Assembly: GCA_964617565.1 (NCBI GenBank)
Contig: CAZTYH010000002.1
Coordinates: 1 to 64,000 of the forward strand
Source of the DNA: JAKJGV01 sp964617565
GTDB lineage: Bacteria; Verrucomicrobiota; Kiritimatiellia; CAIQIC01; JAGNIJ01
DNA: 64,000 bases
Reading direction: 5' to 3'
The position numbers were made by a program, and so were the translations under genes. This document shows, piece after piece, positions 16,077-24,867 of this stretch. The stretch's first letter is position 1. Each line of letters begins with the position of its first letter. A model generated the notes under the pieces. It was not told where the DNA came from. It did no database searches and was given only the letters and a program-made list of their open reading frames with translations.

Positions 16077-17177
16077 TTATTTATACTGGCGGCCGCCGAC
16101 CCCTTTCGTGCTCTTGGTCACGGCATGCGCTTTCTCCGCCGGACGCAATGCGCGTACCGCCGCGCCGGCGCGCCACATCTCGGAATTACCGATCATCGCC
16201 AACTCCTTGCCAAGTTGCACCTGGTAATCCTTCCCGCCACAGGCCTTGATTACCCGCTCGGCTTCCTTGCCGCTTGAGACGCGCTTATACAATTCTTCGA
16301 ACACAGGTAGAACCGCCTTTTTGAACTTCGGCTTCCAATCCAGCGCGCCGCGCTGCGCGGTTGCCGAGCAGTTCGAAAACATCCAATCCATGCCGCGCTC
16401 GTCCACGAGCCGAATCAAGCTCTGCGTCAACTCTTCAACTGTTTCGTTGAACGCTTCGCTCGGCGAATGCCCGTGCTTACGCAACGTGTCGTATTGAGCC
16501 TCCATGACTCCGGCCAGGCAGCCCATCAACACCCCGCGCTCGCCGGTCAGGTCGCTGTTTGTCTCATGCGGGAACGTGGTGGGGAACAGGTAGCCCGAAC
16601 CGATTGCAATGCCGACCGCGATGCATCGTTCCTCAGCCTTACCCGTCGCATCCTGGTACACGGCATAGCTCGAGTTGATTCCCGCGCCGGAAAGGAAATT
16701 ACGGCGAACGGATGTTCCCGATCCCTTGGGCGCCACCATGATCACGTCCACATCTTTCGGAGGCACCACGCCGGTCTTCTTGTTATAGGTGATGGAAAAA
16801 CCGTGCGAGAAATACAGCGCTTTGCCCTTGGTCAGATATTTCTTCACCGTGGGCCAGACCATGCGCTGCGCTGCATCCGACACAAGCAGCTGGACAATCG
16901 TCGCTCGGCGACACGCCTCATCAATGTCAAACAATGTCTTGCCCGGCACCCATCCGTCTTTCACCGCGCGGTCCCAATCCTTCTTGAACAAAGGCGATTG
17001 TCCGATAATCACGTTGAAACCGTTGTCCTTCATGTTCAAGGACTGGGCAGGCCCCTGCACGCCATAACCAACGACGGCAATGATCTCTTTTTTCAGTACT
17101 TTTCGCGCCTTCGAAAGAGGAAACTCCTTGCGAGTAACCACCCTCTCCTTCACGCCGCCGAAATCAATAATAGCCAT
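16077..17177 (-). CDS. ilvC: ketol-acid reductoisomerase
   Basis: IlvC is an NADPH-dependent enzyme converting acetolactate or acetohydroxybutyrate to the dihydroxy acid in branched-chain amino acid synthesis. The Rossmann nucleotide-binding motif GYGVQGPAQ is at residues 37-45. The substrate/metal region includes MVAPKGSGTSVRRNF, ETNSDLTGERGVLMG (conserved Asp and Glu metal ligands) and the knotted C-terminal domain with FSNCSATAQRGALDW. At 366 residues it is slightly longer than class I enzymes (about 330). The start at 17177 follows AAGGAGAAAGAGG; the upstream in-frame ATG at 17234 lacks such a site. No other ilv or leu gene is present nearby. Confidence 0.94.
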   Translation of the reverse strand: MAIIDFGGVKERVVTRKEFPLSKARKVLKKEIIAVVGYGVQGPAQSLNMKDNGFNVIIGQSPLFKKDWDRAVKDGWVPGKTLFDIDEACRRATIVQLLVSDAAQRMVWPTVKKYLTKGKALYFSHGFSITYNKKTGVVPPKDVDVIMVAPKGSGTSVRRNFLSGAGINSSYAVYQDATGKAEERCIAVGIAIGSGYLFPTTFPHETNSDLTGERGVLMGCLAGVMEAQYDTLRKHGHSPSEAFNETVEELTQSLIRLVDERGMDWMFSNCSATAQRGALDWKPKFKKAVLPVFEELYKRVSSGKEAERVIKACGGKDYQVQLGKELAMIGNSEMWRAGAAVRALRPAEKAHAVTKSTKGVGGRQYK

Positions 17178-17279
17178 AACCTCTTTCTCCTTCCGTTTGA
17201 GCAAACGGGATACAGGTAGCCCCGACGCGCTCATAAATCAAGCTTAACCCATGCAGAACGGCTATTTGACCCACCCACC

Positions 17280-17311
17280 CCCTGACCACACTTTGCAAAG
17301 TGTGGTCAGGG
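17280..17311. repeat. 32-bp perfect palindrome between ilvC and parB
   Basis: CCCTGACCACACTTTG (17280-17295) is followed immediately by its exact reverse complement (17296-17311), giving a loop-less 32-bp palindrome in the divergent ilvC/parB spacer. It does not match the parS consensus (TGTTTCACGTGAAACA type). A palindrome of this length is best explained as an operator for a dimeric protein or as a dispersed palindromic element. Confidence 0.75.
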
Positions 17312-17402
17312 CATATCCGGTCGTTTGGGATTGATTCACCCTCATCCAGCGCTTACCCTGATGCTCCACACCCGCGAAAAGCGGAATGGATTCAAGGTTG
17401 TT

Positions 17403-18305
17403 ATGGCAGCAAAACATATAGGTCTTGGACGCGGGCTCGGAGCGCTGATCAAAGATGTGCCGGCCGAGGCACCCCCACCCCCACCCTCTTCCGGCGGAAT
17501 ACAGCAGGTCCCTGTCGAACAGGTGCACAAAAGCCCCTGGCAGCCACGGCACACGATGTCAACCGAGTCTCTGGAAGACCTGACCCACTCCGTGCGAGAG
17601 AGAGGCGTCATCCAACCCCTCCTCGTGCGGCGCGTGGAGGACCACTATGAACTGATTGCAGGCGAGAGACGCCTGCGGGCCGCACAAGCCGCCGAGTTGA
17701 AACAGGTCCCGGTAATCATTACGGACGTTTCCGACCGGGAGGCTCTCGAGCTTGCCCTGATCGAAAATCTTCAGCGCGAGGACCTGAACCTGATCGAAGA
17801 AGCGGAAGGATACCGTACGCTTTCCGACAAATTTGACATGACGCAGGAGCAGATCGCCCAGCGCGTCGGCAAGGCGCGCGCCACGGTGGCCAACGCGCTC
17901 CGCCTGCTCGAACTCCCGGACCCGGTGAAACAACTGCTGGCCGAAAACCGCCTTTCCGCCGGTCACGCCAAAGTGCTGCTGGGGTTGCCTTCCGCGCAGG
18001 AACAGGAACTGCTGGCCGTGCGCTGCGTAAAAGAGGATCTGTCGGTCCGCGCCCTGGAAACGGCCGTCGAGAAAGCGCGGCAGACAATCCGTAAGCGGCG
18101 CCCGGCAAAATCCGATGTTCCCGAAAACCATCTGCACTATCTTGCCGAACGCCTGCACGAACACCTGGGCACTACCGTACGCATCACGCCTTGCCGCACA
18201 CTGGCAAACGGCAAAAAAGTTAAAGGCGGCATCGAAATAGATTACTTCTCCAGCGACGATCTTGATCGCTTGCTCGTCGTCCTGGGTGTCGCCGACGATT
18301 TGTAG
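17403..18305 (+). CDS. parB: chromosome partitioning protein ParB
   Basis: ParB is a CTP-dependent DNA clamp that loads at parS and drives chromosome segregation with ParA. The 300-residue protein starts MAAKHIGLGRGLGALI, a typical ParB opening. It contains the pairs VHKSPWQPR and GVIQPLLVRR, the CTP-binding box ELIAGERRLRAAQ (about residues 82-94), the arginine-rich-box partner ENLQREDLNLIEEAEGY and a helix-turn-helix (MTQEQIAQRVGKARATVAN). ATG 17403 follows AAGG; upstream extension is unlikely. No parA gene is within the window and no consensus parS was found in the flanking spacers. Confidence 0.95.
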   Translation: MAAKHIGLGRGLGALIKDVPAEAPPPPPSSGGIQQVPVEQVHKSPWQPRHTMSTESLEDLTHSVRERGVIQPLLVRRVEDHYELIAGERRLRAAQAAELKQVPVIITDVSDREALELALIENLQREDLNLIEEAEGYRTLSDKFDMTQEQIAQRVGKARATVANALRLLELPDPVKQLLAENRLSAGHAKVLLGLPSAQEQELLAVRCVKEDLSVRALETAVEKARQTIRKRRPAKSDVPENHLHYLAERLHEHLGTTVRITPCRTLANGKKVKGGIEIDYFSSDDLDRLLVVLGVADDL

Positions 18306-18311
18306 GCCGCC

Positions 18312-19466
18312 ATGCCGGAAGAACACATGCCCCCAGCCGAGCACGAGGTGCCAAGAAACAGGCAGGCCAGGGATTATGAGTCCACGCATAACCGATTGTT
18401 CCTGATCCGCCTCGCGCTCACCGTGTGTATCCTCGCGGCCTACCTGCTCAGCGGCGCATCAGCTCAACTTGCCGCCGGCTTGCGCACGCGGTTCGGCAAC
18501 GCCTGGTTGCTGGTCAATGGTTTGTATACCATCGTGACCATTTTCGGGTTCGCCGCGTTCATGTTTCCGCTCAGCGTTTACTCCGAGCACACTCTTGAAC
18601 ACCGCTACGGACTTTCGCGCCAGAGCTTCGAGGGCTGGTTTTTCGACTACCTGAAATCGCTGTTGATCGAACTGGTGCTCGCCGTCCTCTTCGTCGAAGC
18701 CATCTATGTTTTTCTCCGTTACGCTCCAAATCTCTGGTGGATCTGGGCGACGATCTTCTACGTGGCCGTGGCCGTCGTTTTAACCGCCATCGCCCCGGTC
18801 CTCATCATGCCGCTCTTTCACAAATTCGAGCCACTGCAGAACGCCGCGCTCACCGATCGCGTCCGCACGTTTGCGGAATCCGCAGGGCTTCGAGTGATCG
18901 GTGTTTTCCGATGGGGTCTCGAAGAGAAAACGGCCACCGGCAACGCGGCAATCACAGGAATAGGCCGGACCCGAAGGATCGTCCTCGGCGACACGCTTCT
19001 GGAAGGGTACAGCGAAGACGAAATCCTGGCCATCCTGGCCCACGAGATCGGACACTACCGGCATCGCGACCTCGCACGGCTCATCCTCTCGGGGTCCATC
19101 ACCGCGGCAGCAGGCTTTTACATCACGCATCGGGTACTGGGTTTCCTCGTGAACAGGTTCGGCTTCGCCGGCGTGGATGATATCGCTTCGTTTCCCCTGC
19201 TCGTCTTCTGCCTGCTCCTGTTTTCCCTGTTTACCATGCCCGTCTCCAACGGTTACTCCCGAAGGCGCGAATTTGCCGCCGATGCCTACGCGGTAGCGGC
19301 CATGGGCGGGCCGGAACCCCTTGTCAGCGCGCTCGAAAAACTGGCGGACCAGAACCTTTCCGACCGCGATCCGCCCCGCTGGATCGAATGGCTGCTGCAC
19401 AGCCACCCGTCCATCGGCCGTCGCGTGGTTCGCGCCCGGAACCTGTCCGCGCCGCGCAGCGCATGA
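18312..19466 (+). CDS. M48 family metallopeptidase (CAAX protease 1/Ste24-like)
   Basis: This 384-residue polytopic membrane protease has the Ste24-type layout: an N-terminal helix, several transmembrane segments, then the catalytic LAHEIGHYRHRD near residues 240-251 and the third-ligand segment SRRREFAADAYAV near 316. The N-terminal part includes YSEHTLEHRYGLSRQSFEGW, characteristic of Ste24 proteins rather than HtpX. The C-terminal SHPSIGRRV motif is also typical. Bacterial members are thought to take part in membrane protein quality control. It lies 6 bp after parB. This is the second M48 gene of the window and belongs to a different subfamily from the one at 634. Confidence 0.92.
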   Translation: MPEEHMPPAEHEVPRNRQARDYESTHNRLFLIRLALTVCILAAYLLSGASAQLAAGLRTRFGNAWLLVNGLYTIVTIFGFAAFMFPLSVYSEHTLEHRYGLSRQSFEGWFFDYLKSLLIELVLAVLFVEAIYVFLRYAPNLWWIWATIFYVAVAVVLTAIAPVLIMPLFHKFEPLQNAALTDRVRTFAESAGLRVIGVFRWGLEEKTATGNAAITGIGRTRRIVLGDTLLEGYSEDEILAILAHEIGHYRHRDLARLILSGSITAAAGFYITHRVLGFLVNRFGFAGVDDIASFPLLVFCLLLFSLFTMPVSNGYSRRREFAADAYAVAAMGGPEPLVSALEKLADQNLSDRDPPRWIEWLLHSHPSIGRRVVRARNLSAPRSA

Positions 19467-19500
19467 CCACGATCCACACCGGACAGAAATACGTCTCGCC

Positions 19501-19528
19501 TTGCTTCCCGCCGACTTTGTCATAATAT
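19501..19528 (+). promoter_or_regulatory. promoter for potABCD
   Basis: TTGCTT (19501-19506) and TAATAT (19523-19528) with a 16-bp spacer lie about 30 bp upstream of the potA start. GGAGG at 19544-19548 serves as the ribosome-binding site. Confidence 0.5.
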
Positions 19529-19556
19529 CTGGACAGCGGCAAATGGAGGCTTTTTC

Positions 19557-20750
19557 GTGTCCGAGTTTCTGGAGTTTGAAGACGTATCTAAATTTTACGG
19601 ATCAGTCCGCGCGGTGGACCATGTTTCCGTTTCCGTCAAGCGCGGGGAATTCTTTTCCCTGCTCGGCCCCAGCGGCTGCGGGAAAACAACGCTGCTGCGA
19701 ATCCTGGCGGGCTTTGAAGAACCCGACACAGGCCGCGTGCGGCTCGATGGGCGGGACATCACCGACCTCCCGCCCAATCAGCGCAAGGTCAATACGATCT
19801 TCCAGAGTTATGCGCTTTTCCCTCATCTATCCGTCTGGGAAAACATAGCTTTCGGGTTGCGTCTTCAGAAGCGGCCGCGGCAGGAGATTCATTCGGAGGT
19901 GGATCGCATGCTGCACCTTGTGCAACTGGCGGACCAGGCGCATAAAAAGCCTGCCATGCTCAGCGGCGGCCAGAAACAGCGCGTCGCCATCGCGCGCGCC
20001 TTGATCCTGAAACCGCAGGTGCTGCTGCTCGACGAGCCCTTGGCGGCGCTCGATCTGAAGCTTCGTCAACGCATGCTCATCGAGCTCGACCAGATCCATG
20101 ACGAGGTCGGCATTACGTTCCTCTATGTTACGCATGACCAGGGCGAGGCCATGAGCCTGAGCGATCGCATCGCCGTGATGAATGGCGGCAAGGTCGAGCA
20201 GATCGGCACGCCGGCGCAAATTTACGAAGCGCCTCGCAGCAGTTTTGTAGCGGCTTTCATCGGCGATACAAATTTCTTCGAAGGACATGTCGCGGAAGTC
20301 GTCGGCGGGGATTACAGCCGCCTGTCCATTGACGGCTTTCCCGATGTTGTCTGCTTCAACGACAAGCAGATCAACACAGGAAACCACGTCTACCTCAGCG
20401 TCCGCCCGGAAAAAATCCGGATCTCGCGAAACAAACCGCTGGAGGACAACCTGCACAATGTCGTTCCGGCACGGGTGGAAGACGTCATCTATCTTGGCTC
20501 CAGCACCAAGTACCGCGTTCGCGCGCAGGACTACAGGATTTTTGTCTATCAACAACACAGCCGCTTCAGCCTCGACCAGCGCTCCATCACGTGGAATGAC
20601 GACGTGTGGATCTGGTGGCACGCCGACGATGGATTCATGCTGGAGCGCTACAGCGAGTCGGACGAAAACCTGATGCAGCTGCCCCCCGAGGCAGTAGCTA
20701 CAGCCGAAAATTCCGGGGTACTCGGACCCAAGCCAAATCGCATACCATGA
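19557..20750 (+). CDS. potA: spermidine/putrescine ABC transporter ATP-binding protein
   Basis: PotA is the ATPase of a polyamine importer. The GTG start at 19557 is supported by GGAGG eight bases upstream. Walker A is GPSGCGKTT (37-45), the Q-loop lies in FQSYALFPHLSVWEN, the signature is LSGGQKQRVAIARAL, Walker B is LLLDEPLAALD and the H-loop is YVTHDQGEAMSL. The C-terminal 130 residues form the TOBE regulatory domain (VRPEKIRIS). At 397 residues it is normal for PotA. Its stop overlaps potB by ATGA. The neighbours potB, potC and potD fix the polyamine assignment. Confidence 0.94.
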   Translation: MSEFLEFEDVSKFYGSVRAVDHVSVSVKRGEFFSLLGPSGCGKTTLLRILAGFEEPDTGRVRLDGRDITDLPPNQRKVNTIFQSYALFPHLSVWENIAFGLRLQKRPRQEIHSEVDRMLHLVQLADQAHKKPAMLSGGQKQRVAIARALILKPQVLLLDEPLAALDLKLRQRMLIELDQIHDEVGITFLYVTHDQGEAMSLSDRIAVMNGGKVEQIGTPAQIYEAPRSSFVAAFIGDTNFFEGHVAEVVGGDYSRLSIDGFPDVVCFNDKQINTGNHVYLSVRPEKIRISRNKPLEDNLHNVVPARVEDVIYLGSSTKYRVRAQDYRIFVYQQHSRFSLDQRSITWNDDVWIWWHADDGFMLERYSESDENLMQLPPEAVATAENSGVLGPKPNRIP

Positions 20751-21628
20751 AGGTCAACCGAAAGCGGAAGCTGCATGAGTGGTTCATCACGCTGCCATCT
20801 TTCAGCTGGCTGACTGTCCTGTTCGTCATTCCGACGCTCATCATCTTCGTCATCACCTTCAAACCCTCAGATCCTTACGGCGGTATCGGCGACGGGTGGA
20901 CGCTCAACACGCTGATCAGCCTCGGCAATCCCAATTATCCGGCAATCATCTGGCGCACCCTCTGGCTAAGCGTGGTAACGACCCTCGTCAGCATCCTGCT
21001 TGCGGTTCCCATGGGTTACTTCATGGCCCGGGTGAGCGCAAAATGGCAGCAATTGCTGCTCCTGCTCGTGGTGGTGCCCTTCTGGACCAGCTTCCTCGTG
21101 CGCATTTTTGCGTGGAAGGTGCTTCTCCATCCAGAAGGCCCCCTGAAACAACTGCTGGTCCTGCTCTCGCTGGCGACGCCGGACACCTCTCTCCTTTATA
21201 ATTCCGGCGCCATATTGCTTGTGCTGGTATATACCTACCTTCCGTTCGCCATTCTCCCAATTTATGCGGCGGCGGAAAAATTCGACTTTCGCCTCATCGA
21301 GGCGGCCCGCGACCTTGGAGCCCACCAGTTGCGCGCGTTTTTCAGCATCTTTCTTCCCGGAATCCGTCGCGGCCTGTTGACCGCGATCCTCGTCGTATTC
21401 ATCCCCGCGCTTGGTTCCTATGTCATTCCCGACATCGTCGGCGGACCTCACAGTGAAATGATCGGCAACAAGATCGCGCAGCGCACGTTCGTGGATCGCA
21501 ACCTGCCGCACGCAAGCGGCCTCTCCGCGTTCCTCACGCTGGCCGTGCTGGCGCCGCTGGCCGCCGTGCTGATGCTTCAAAAGAAGAAAGGCCCGGCCGG
21601 CGGACCGCTCATCGAGGAGGATGCATGA
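20747..21628 (+). CDS. potB: spermidine/putrescine ABC transporter permease
   Basis: This is the first transmembrane subunit of the polyamine importer, 293 residues with about six helices. The N-terminal helix is SFSWLTVLFVIPTLIIFVI. The EAA loop that contacts PotA is EAARDLGAHQLRAFFSIFLPG. SDPYGGIGDGWTLN follows the first helix, as in PotB. The ATG overlaps the potA stop; the longer frame upstream is a shadow. The stop overlaps potC. Confidence 0.93.
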   Translation: MKVNRKRKLHEWFITLPSFSWLTVLFVIPTLIIFVITFKPSDPYGGIGDGWTLNTLISLGNPNYPAIIWRTLWLSVVTTLVSILLAVPMGYFMARVSAKWQQLLLLLVVVPFWTSFLVRIFAWKVLLHPEGPLKQLLVLLSLATPDTSLLYNSGAILLVLVYTYLPFAILPIYAAAEKFDFRLIEAARDLGAHQLRAFFSIFLPGIRRGLLTAILVVFIPALGSYVIPDIVGGPHSEMIGNKIAQRTFVDRNLPHASGLSAFLTLAVLAPLAAVLMLQKKKGPAGGPLIEEDA

Positions 21629-22395
21629 AACACAGCCGCCTCCCGCAGATCATCACCATTCTTGTCCTGGTTTTCTTCTATCTCCCGATCATCGTGCTCG
21701 TCATCAATTCTTTCAACGCGTCGCGATTCGGCGGAACGTGGGAAGGATTCAGCTTAAAGTGGTACGACCGGTTGTTTCATCAGCGCGACATCTGGTTTGC
21801 GCTGCGAAACACCCTGGTCATCGCGGTGGGCGCCACCGTGGTCTCCGCAGTACTCGGCACGACCGCCGCTTTTGCCCTGCATCGCTTCAGCACCCGCCTC
21901 CAGCGGGCGCATTACACGCTGATCTACACGCCGCTCGTCGTGCCGGACATCCTGATGGGTATGAGCCTTCTGCTCTTCTTCGTTGCGTCGGGCATTAAAC
22001 TCGGCCTGTTCACCATCTTTCTCGCTCACACCACGTTCTGCATCAGTTACGTCGCCATGGTCGTGCTCGCGCGATTGCAGGATTTTGACTTCTCCGTGAT
22101 CGAAGCCGCGCAGGATCTCGGAGCAGGCTGGTGGACCACAACCACCCGCGTCCTTCTCCCTCTCCTGGCACCCGGCATCGCCGCGGGAGCCTTGCTGGCT
22201 TTCACCCTCTCGATTGACGATTTCGTTATCTCGTTCTTCGTCGCAGGTCCCGGCTCGACAACGCTCCCCATTCGTATTTACAGTATGATCAAACATGGGT
22301 CTCCGCCGCTTATCAATGCGCTTTCGACCATTCTGCTGGTCGTGACGTTTACGGCGGTGGCCATCAGTCAACGCCTGACAAAGGAGAAGACATGA
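21625..22395 (+). CDS. potC: spermidine/putrescine ABC transporter permease
   Basis: This is the second transmembrane subunit, 256 residues. Diagnostic PotC segments are LPIIVLVINSFNASRFGG, the KWYDRLF element after the first loop, the EAA loop EAAQDLGAGWWTTTTRVLLP and SIDDFVISFFVAGPG near the end. Both ends overlap neighbours by ATGA (potB and potD), so the four pot genes form one translation-coupled operon. Confidence 0.94.
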   Translation: MKHSRLPQIITILVLVFFYLPIIVLVINSFNASRFGGTWEGFSLKWYDRLFHQRDIWFALRNTLVIAVGATVVSAVLGTTAAFALHRFSTRLQRAHYTLIYTPLVVPDILMGMSLLLFFVASGIKLGLFTIFLAHTTFCISYVAMVVLARLQDFDFSVIEAAQDLGAGWWTTTTRVLLPLLAPGIAAGALLAFTLSIDDFVISFFVAGPGSTTLPIRIYSMIKHGSPPLINALSTILLVVTFTAVAISQRLTKEKT

Positions 22396-23429
22396 AAAGA
22401 TTCGTTCGATCCGCCCTGGGCATGGTCGCGGTGGCCGCGTTGTTTTGCGGCTGCGGTCGAGGGAAGCCGGTTCTGCACCTCTACACGTGGGCCGATTACA
22501 TCAAGCCGGAGCTGGTGCGGCAGTTCGAGCGCGAACAGGGCTGCCGGGTTGTGATTGATACCTTCGATTCGAACGAAGCGATGTATGCCAAGCTCAAGGC
22601 AGGCGCAACGGGATACGATGTGCTCGTTCCAAGCAGCTACATGGTCAAACTGCTGTTCGAACAGAACATGCTGCAGCCGATCCAGCACAACCTGATCCCG
22701 AACCTCGTGCACATTGACCAGGAATACCTGCGGATCGCCATGGACAAGAAGATGGATCACAGCGTTCCGTACATGCTCACCAACACCGGGTTTGCCTACC
22801 TCCAAAGCCGGGCAGGCGATGTGGAGCCAAGCTGGTCGGTCTTCGGTCGCGCGGATCTCGCGGGCCGCATGACCATGCTGAACGACATGCGTGAAACAAT
22901 CGGCGCCGCGCTCAAATCGCTGGGGTTCAGCCTGAACACCCGCGACGAGCGCGAGCTGGCCGCCGCACGCGATGTCGTTATCGGCTGGAAAAAGAACCTT
23001 GCGAAATTCGAAAACGAACAATACAAGTCCGGCCTCGCCTCCGGTGAGTTCATCCTCGTGCACGGCTATAACGGCGACATTCTCCAGGTCATGGAAGAGA
23101 ACGACGACATCGTGTTCATCGTGCCGCAGGAAGGAACTTCCATTTCCTGCGACGATATGGTCATTCCGAAGGACGCGCGCAATGTCGAGCTCGCGCACGC
23201 GTTCATCAATTTTCTCCACGACCCTGAAATCGCGGCGGAAAATACGGAATTCATTTACTTCCTGTGCCCCAACAGCAGCAGTTATCGCCACCTGAGCGAC
23301 GAAATCCGCGATGACACCTCCATCTTCCTTCCGCCCGACGTCCGCGCCAAGAGCGAGATGATCGAGGATCTCGGAGAAGAGAATGTGAAGTACACCCGGA
23401 TCTGGGATGAGATCAAAGCGGCGGAATAA
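22392..23429 (+). CDS. potD: spermidine/putrescine-binding lipoprotein
   Basis: This is the substrate-binding component, 345 residues, anchored as a lipoprotein (lipobox LFCGC, Cys21). The mature protein begins with the PotD hallmark LHLYTWADYIKPELVRQFE and continues with GYDVLVPSSYMV, PYMLTNTGFAYL and SISCDDMVIPKDARN, which belong to the two-lobe binding fold. In E. coli PotD, acidic and aromatic residues in these segments hold the polyamine. Whether spermidine, putrescine or another polyamine is bound cannot be read here. Confidence 0.93.
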   Translation: MKRFVRSALGMVAVAALFCGCGRGKPVLHLYTWADYIKPELVRQFEREQGCRVVIDTFDSNEAMYAKLKAGATGYDVLVPSSYMVKLLFEQNMLQPIQHNLIPNLVHIDQEYLRIAMDKKMDHSVPYMLTNTGFAYLQSRAGDVEPSWSVFGRADLAGRMTMLNDMRETIGAALKSLGFSLNTRDERELAAARDVVIGWKKNLAKFENEQYKSGLASGEFILVHGYNGDILQVMEENDDIVFIVPQEGTSISCDDMVIPKDARNVELAHAFINFLHDPEIAAENTEFIYFLCPNSSSYRHLSDEIRDDTSIFLPPDVRAKSEMIEDLGEENVKYTRIWDEIKAAE

Positions 23430-23465
23430 AAACCTGACGCTTATCAGCGGCGGCTGCATGTCAAA

Positions 23466-24452
23466 ATGTTGATGATGTCTAATCGAGGCTGCGCAGCCGC
23501 GCCCGGACGGGCGCGGCTGCGGTTTCGTGTGTTACTTCTGCTGATGTGCGCAATCCTTTTCAGCGGTTGCGGTCGAAGCACGACACCTCCTGCAACCCCG
23601 CCCGTGTTTGACCCTTCCGCGTTTGATCAACAACGCGCATATGACGAACTGGTTCGGTTTCTTGCCCTGGGCCTGCGCGATTCCGGCACACCCGGCGTCG
23701 AACAGGCCGCACACTACCTGGCAGACCGCCTCAAGGCGGACGGCATCGAAGCTCACGTGGACGAATTTGAGGACCCGACTCCGCGAGGACCCGTAACCTT
23801 CCGCAATGTCATTGGCCGTCTTCCGGGACAGGGAAATGGACTTATTATCATCGGATCGCATTACGACACGAAGGCGGGTATGCCCGAAGGCTTCGAGGGC
23901 GCCAACGATTCCGGCTCCAGTACGGCCGTTCTCCTCGAATTGGCGCGTATCATGGCGAAAAGCCCGGCCGTCGCGCCCGAGATCTGGTTCGCGTTCTTCG
24001 ATGGCGAGGAATGTATGATTCGCTACAGTGCGATTGATGGCTTGCACGGAAGCCGGCGCATGGCCGGCGAAATCGTCAAAAGAAACCGCGCTTCCGAGGT
24101 CCTTGCCGTGATCATCCTCGACATGATCGGCGACCGCGACCTGACGATCACGATTCCGCGAAACACCACGTCGTGGCTTGTGACCTCCGCATTCGATGCC
24201 GCGCGCGACGAAAATGCGCGCGCCTCGTTTTCACTCTATCCTTTCGAGATCCTGGACGACCACGTGCCGTTCCTGCAGGCGGGCATGCCGGTTTTGAATC
24301 TCATTGATTTCCATTATGGCAGCGAGCCGGGCCGAAACGACCACTGGCACTCGGCCGGGGATACCCTGGATAAGATCAGCGCCGAGAGCCTCGGTCTCGT
24401 GGGCCGCGTGACGATCCGTGTCGTAAACCGGATTATTCTGCGCGATCGGTAA
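23466..24452 (+). CDS. M28 family peptidase / glutaminyl-cyclase-like lipoprotein
   Basis: This exported zinc enzyme of the M28 family has up to 328 residues with lipobox LFSGC. Metal and catalytic motifs are IIGSHYDTK, EGANDSGSSTAVLLELAR, FFDGEE, LDMIGD and DDHVPFLQAGMPVLNLI, then WHSAGDTLDKIS. The DDHVPF and FFDGEE context is closest to animal-type glutaminyl-peptide cyclotransferases, which belong to the same fold, so either aminopeptidase or glutaminyl cyclase activity is possible. The start is uncertain: an in-frame GTG at 23529 would also give a normal signal peptide and would leave the hairpin at 23493-23520 outside the gene. The 3' end overlaps the convergent MauE-like gene by 20 bp. 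Confidence 0.83.
   Translation: MLMMSNRGCAAAPGRARLRFRVLLLLMCAILFSGCGRSTTPPATPPVFDPSAFDQQRAYDELVRFLALGLRDSGTPGVEQAAHYLADRLKADGIEAHVDEFEDPTPRGPVTFRNVIGRLPGQGNGLIIIGSHYDTKAGMPEGFEGANDSGSSTAVLLELARIMAKSPAVAPEIWFAFFDGEECMIRYSAIDGLHGSRRMAGEIVKRNRASEVLAVIILDMIGDRDLTITIPRNTTSWLVTSAFDAARDENARASFSLYPFEILDDHVPFLQAGMPVLNLIDFHYGSEPGRNDHWHSAGDTLDKISAESLGLVGRVTIRVVNRIILRDR
23493..23520. repeat. GC-rich hairpin at the pot/M28 junction
   Basis: A perfect 12-bp inverted repeat (GCAGCCGCGCCC / GGGCGCGGCTGC) with a GGAC loop lies 64 bp after the potD stop and inside the first codons of the M28 open frame. It may attenuate pot read-through or suggest that the M28 gene starts downstream at GTG 23529. No T-run follows. 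Confidence 0.5.
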
Positions 24453-24867
24453 GCCCTTTTGAATCCGGCGCCCGGAAAACAATCCACGCCGCGGCCATCA
24501 GCACCAGGTTGCGAACCACATTCCACCAACCGGATGAAGCGGCTTCGTCGCTCACCGAAAAACATCCGCAACTCACGTTCACGCCGCGCAGAAGATTGAA
24601 AGTCATGGCCCCCGCGAAAACGGCCAGCAGCAGCAAGACAATCAGCGCTGCACCCCTGCGCCATCCCGGCACCAGCAAGGCAAGAGCCGTGACCAATTCC
24701 AGCCACGGCAAATAAACCGCCGCAATATTGATGAGCCCGTACGGAAGAACCTGGTAACGGAAAACAGCGACCGCAAAATCATGCGGCGACGCAATCTTCG
24801 GAATACACGCCACGAGAAAAACGACCGCCAGGAGGACAGCGCTGAGCAGAACGGCCGCGCGGCGCAT
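24433..24867 (-). CDS. MauE/DoxX-like membrane protein
   Basis: The 144-residue product has four transmembrane helices and matches the MauE/DoxX family: FLVACIPKIASPHDFAVAV, a YLPWLELVTALALLVPGWR stretch, then NVSCGCFSV on an outer loop. MauE is needed for disulfide or cofactor formation in methylamine dehydrogenase, and many members sit beside thiol-redox proteins. The ATG at 24867 overlaps the stop of the upstream rhodanese gene by one base (TGATG). With that gene and the DUF1573 gene it forms an operon that looks like an extracytoplasmic sulfur/thiol module. The substrate is unknown. Confidence 0.85.
   Translation of the reverse strand: MRRAAVLLSAVLLAVVFLVACIPKIASPHDFAVAVFRYQVLPYGLINIAAVYLPWLELVTALALLVPGWRRGAALIVLLLLAVFAGAMTFNLLRGVNVSCGCFSVSDEAASSGWWNVVRNLVLMAAAWIVFRAPDSKGLTDRAE

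Noticed and set aside
17178..17234. ilvC leader peptide or extended N-terminus
   Set aside because: The in-frame ATG at 17234 lacks a ribosome-binding site, and the residues (MSASGLPVSRLLKRKEKEV) show no run of branched-chain codons expected of an attenuator peptide.
17280..17311. parS site
   Set aside because: The palindrome does not match the TGTTTCACGTGAAACA consensus.
22368..23459. 363-residue minus-strand frame
   Set aside because: It is antisense to potD, which has the complete PotD pattern and operon context.
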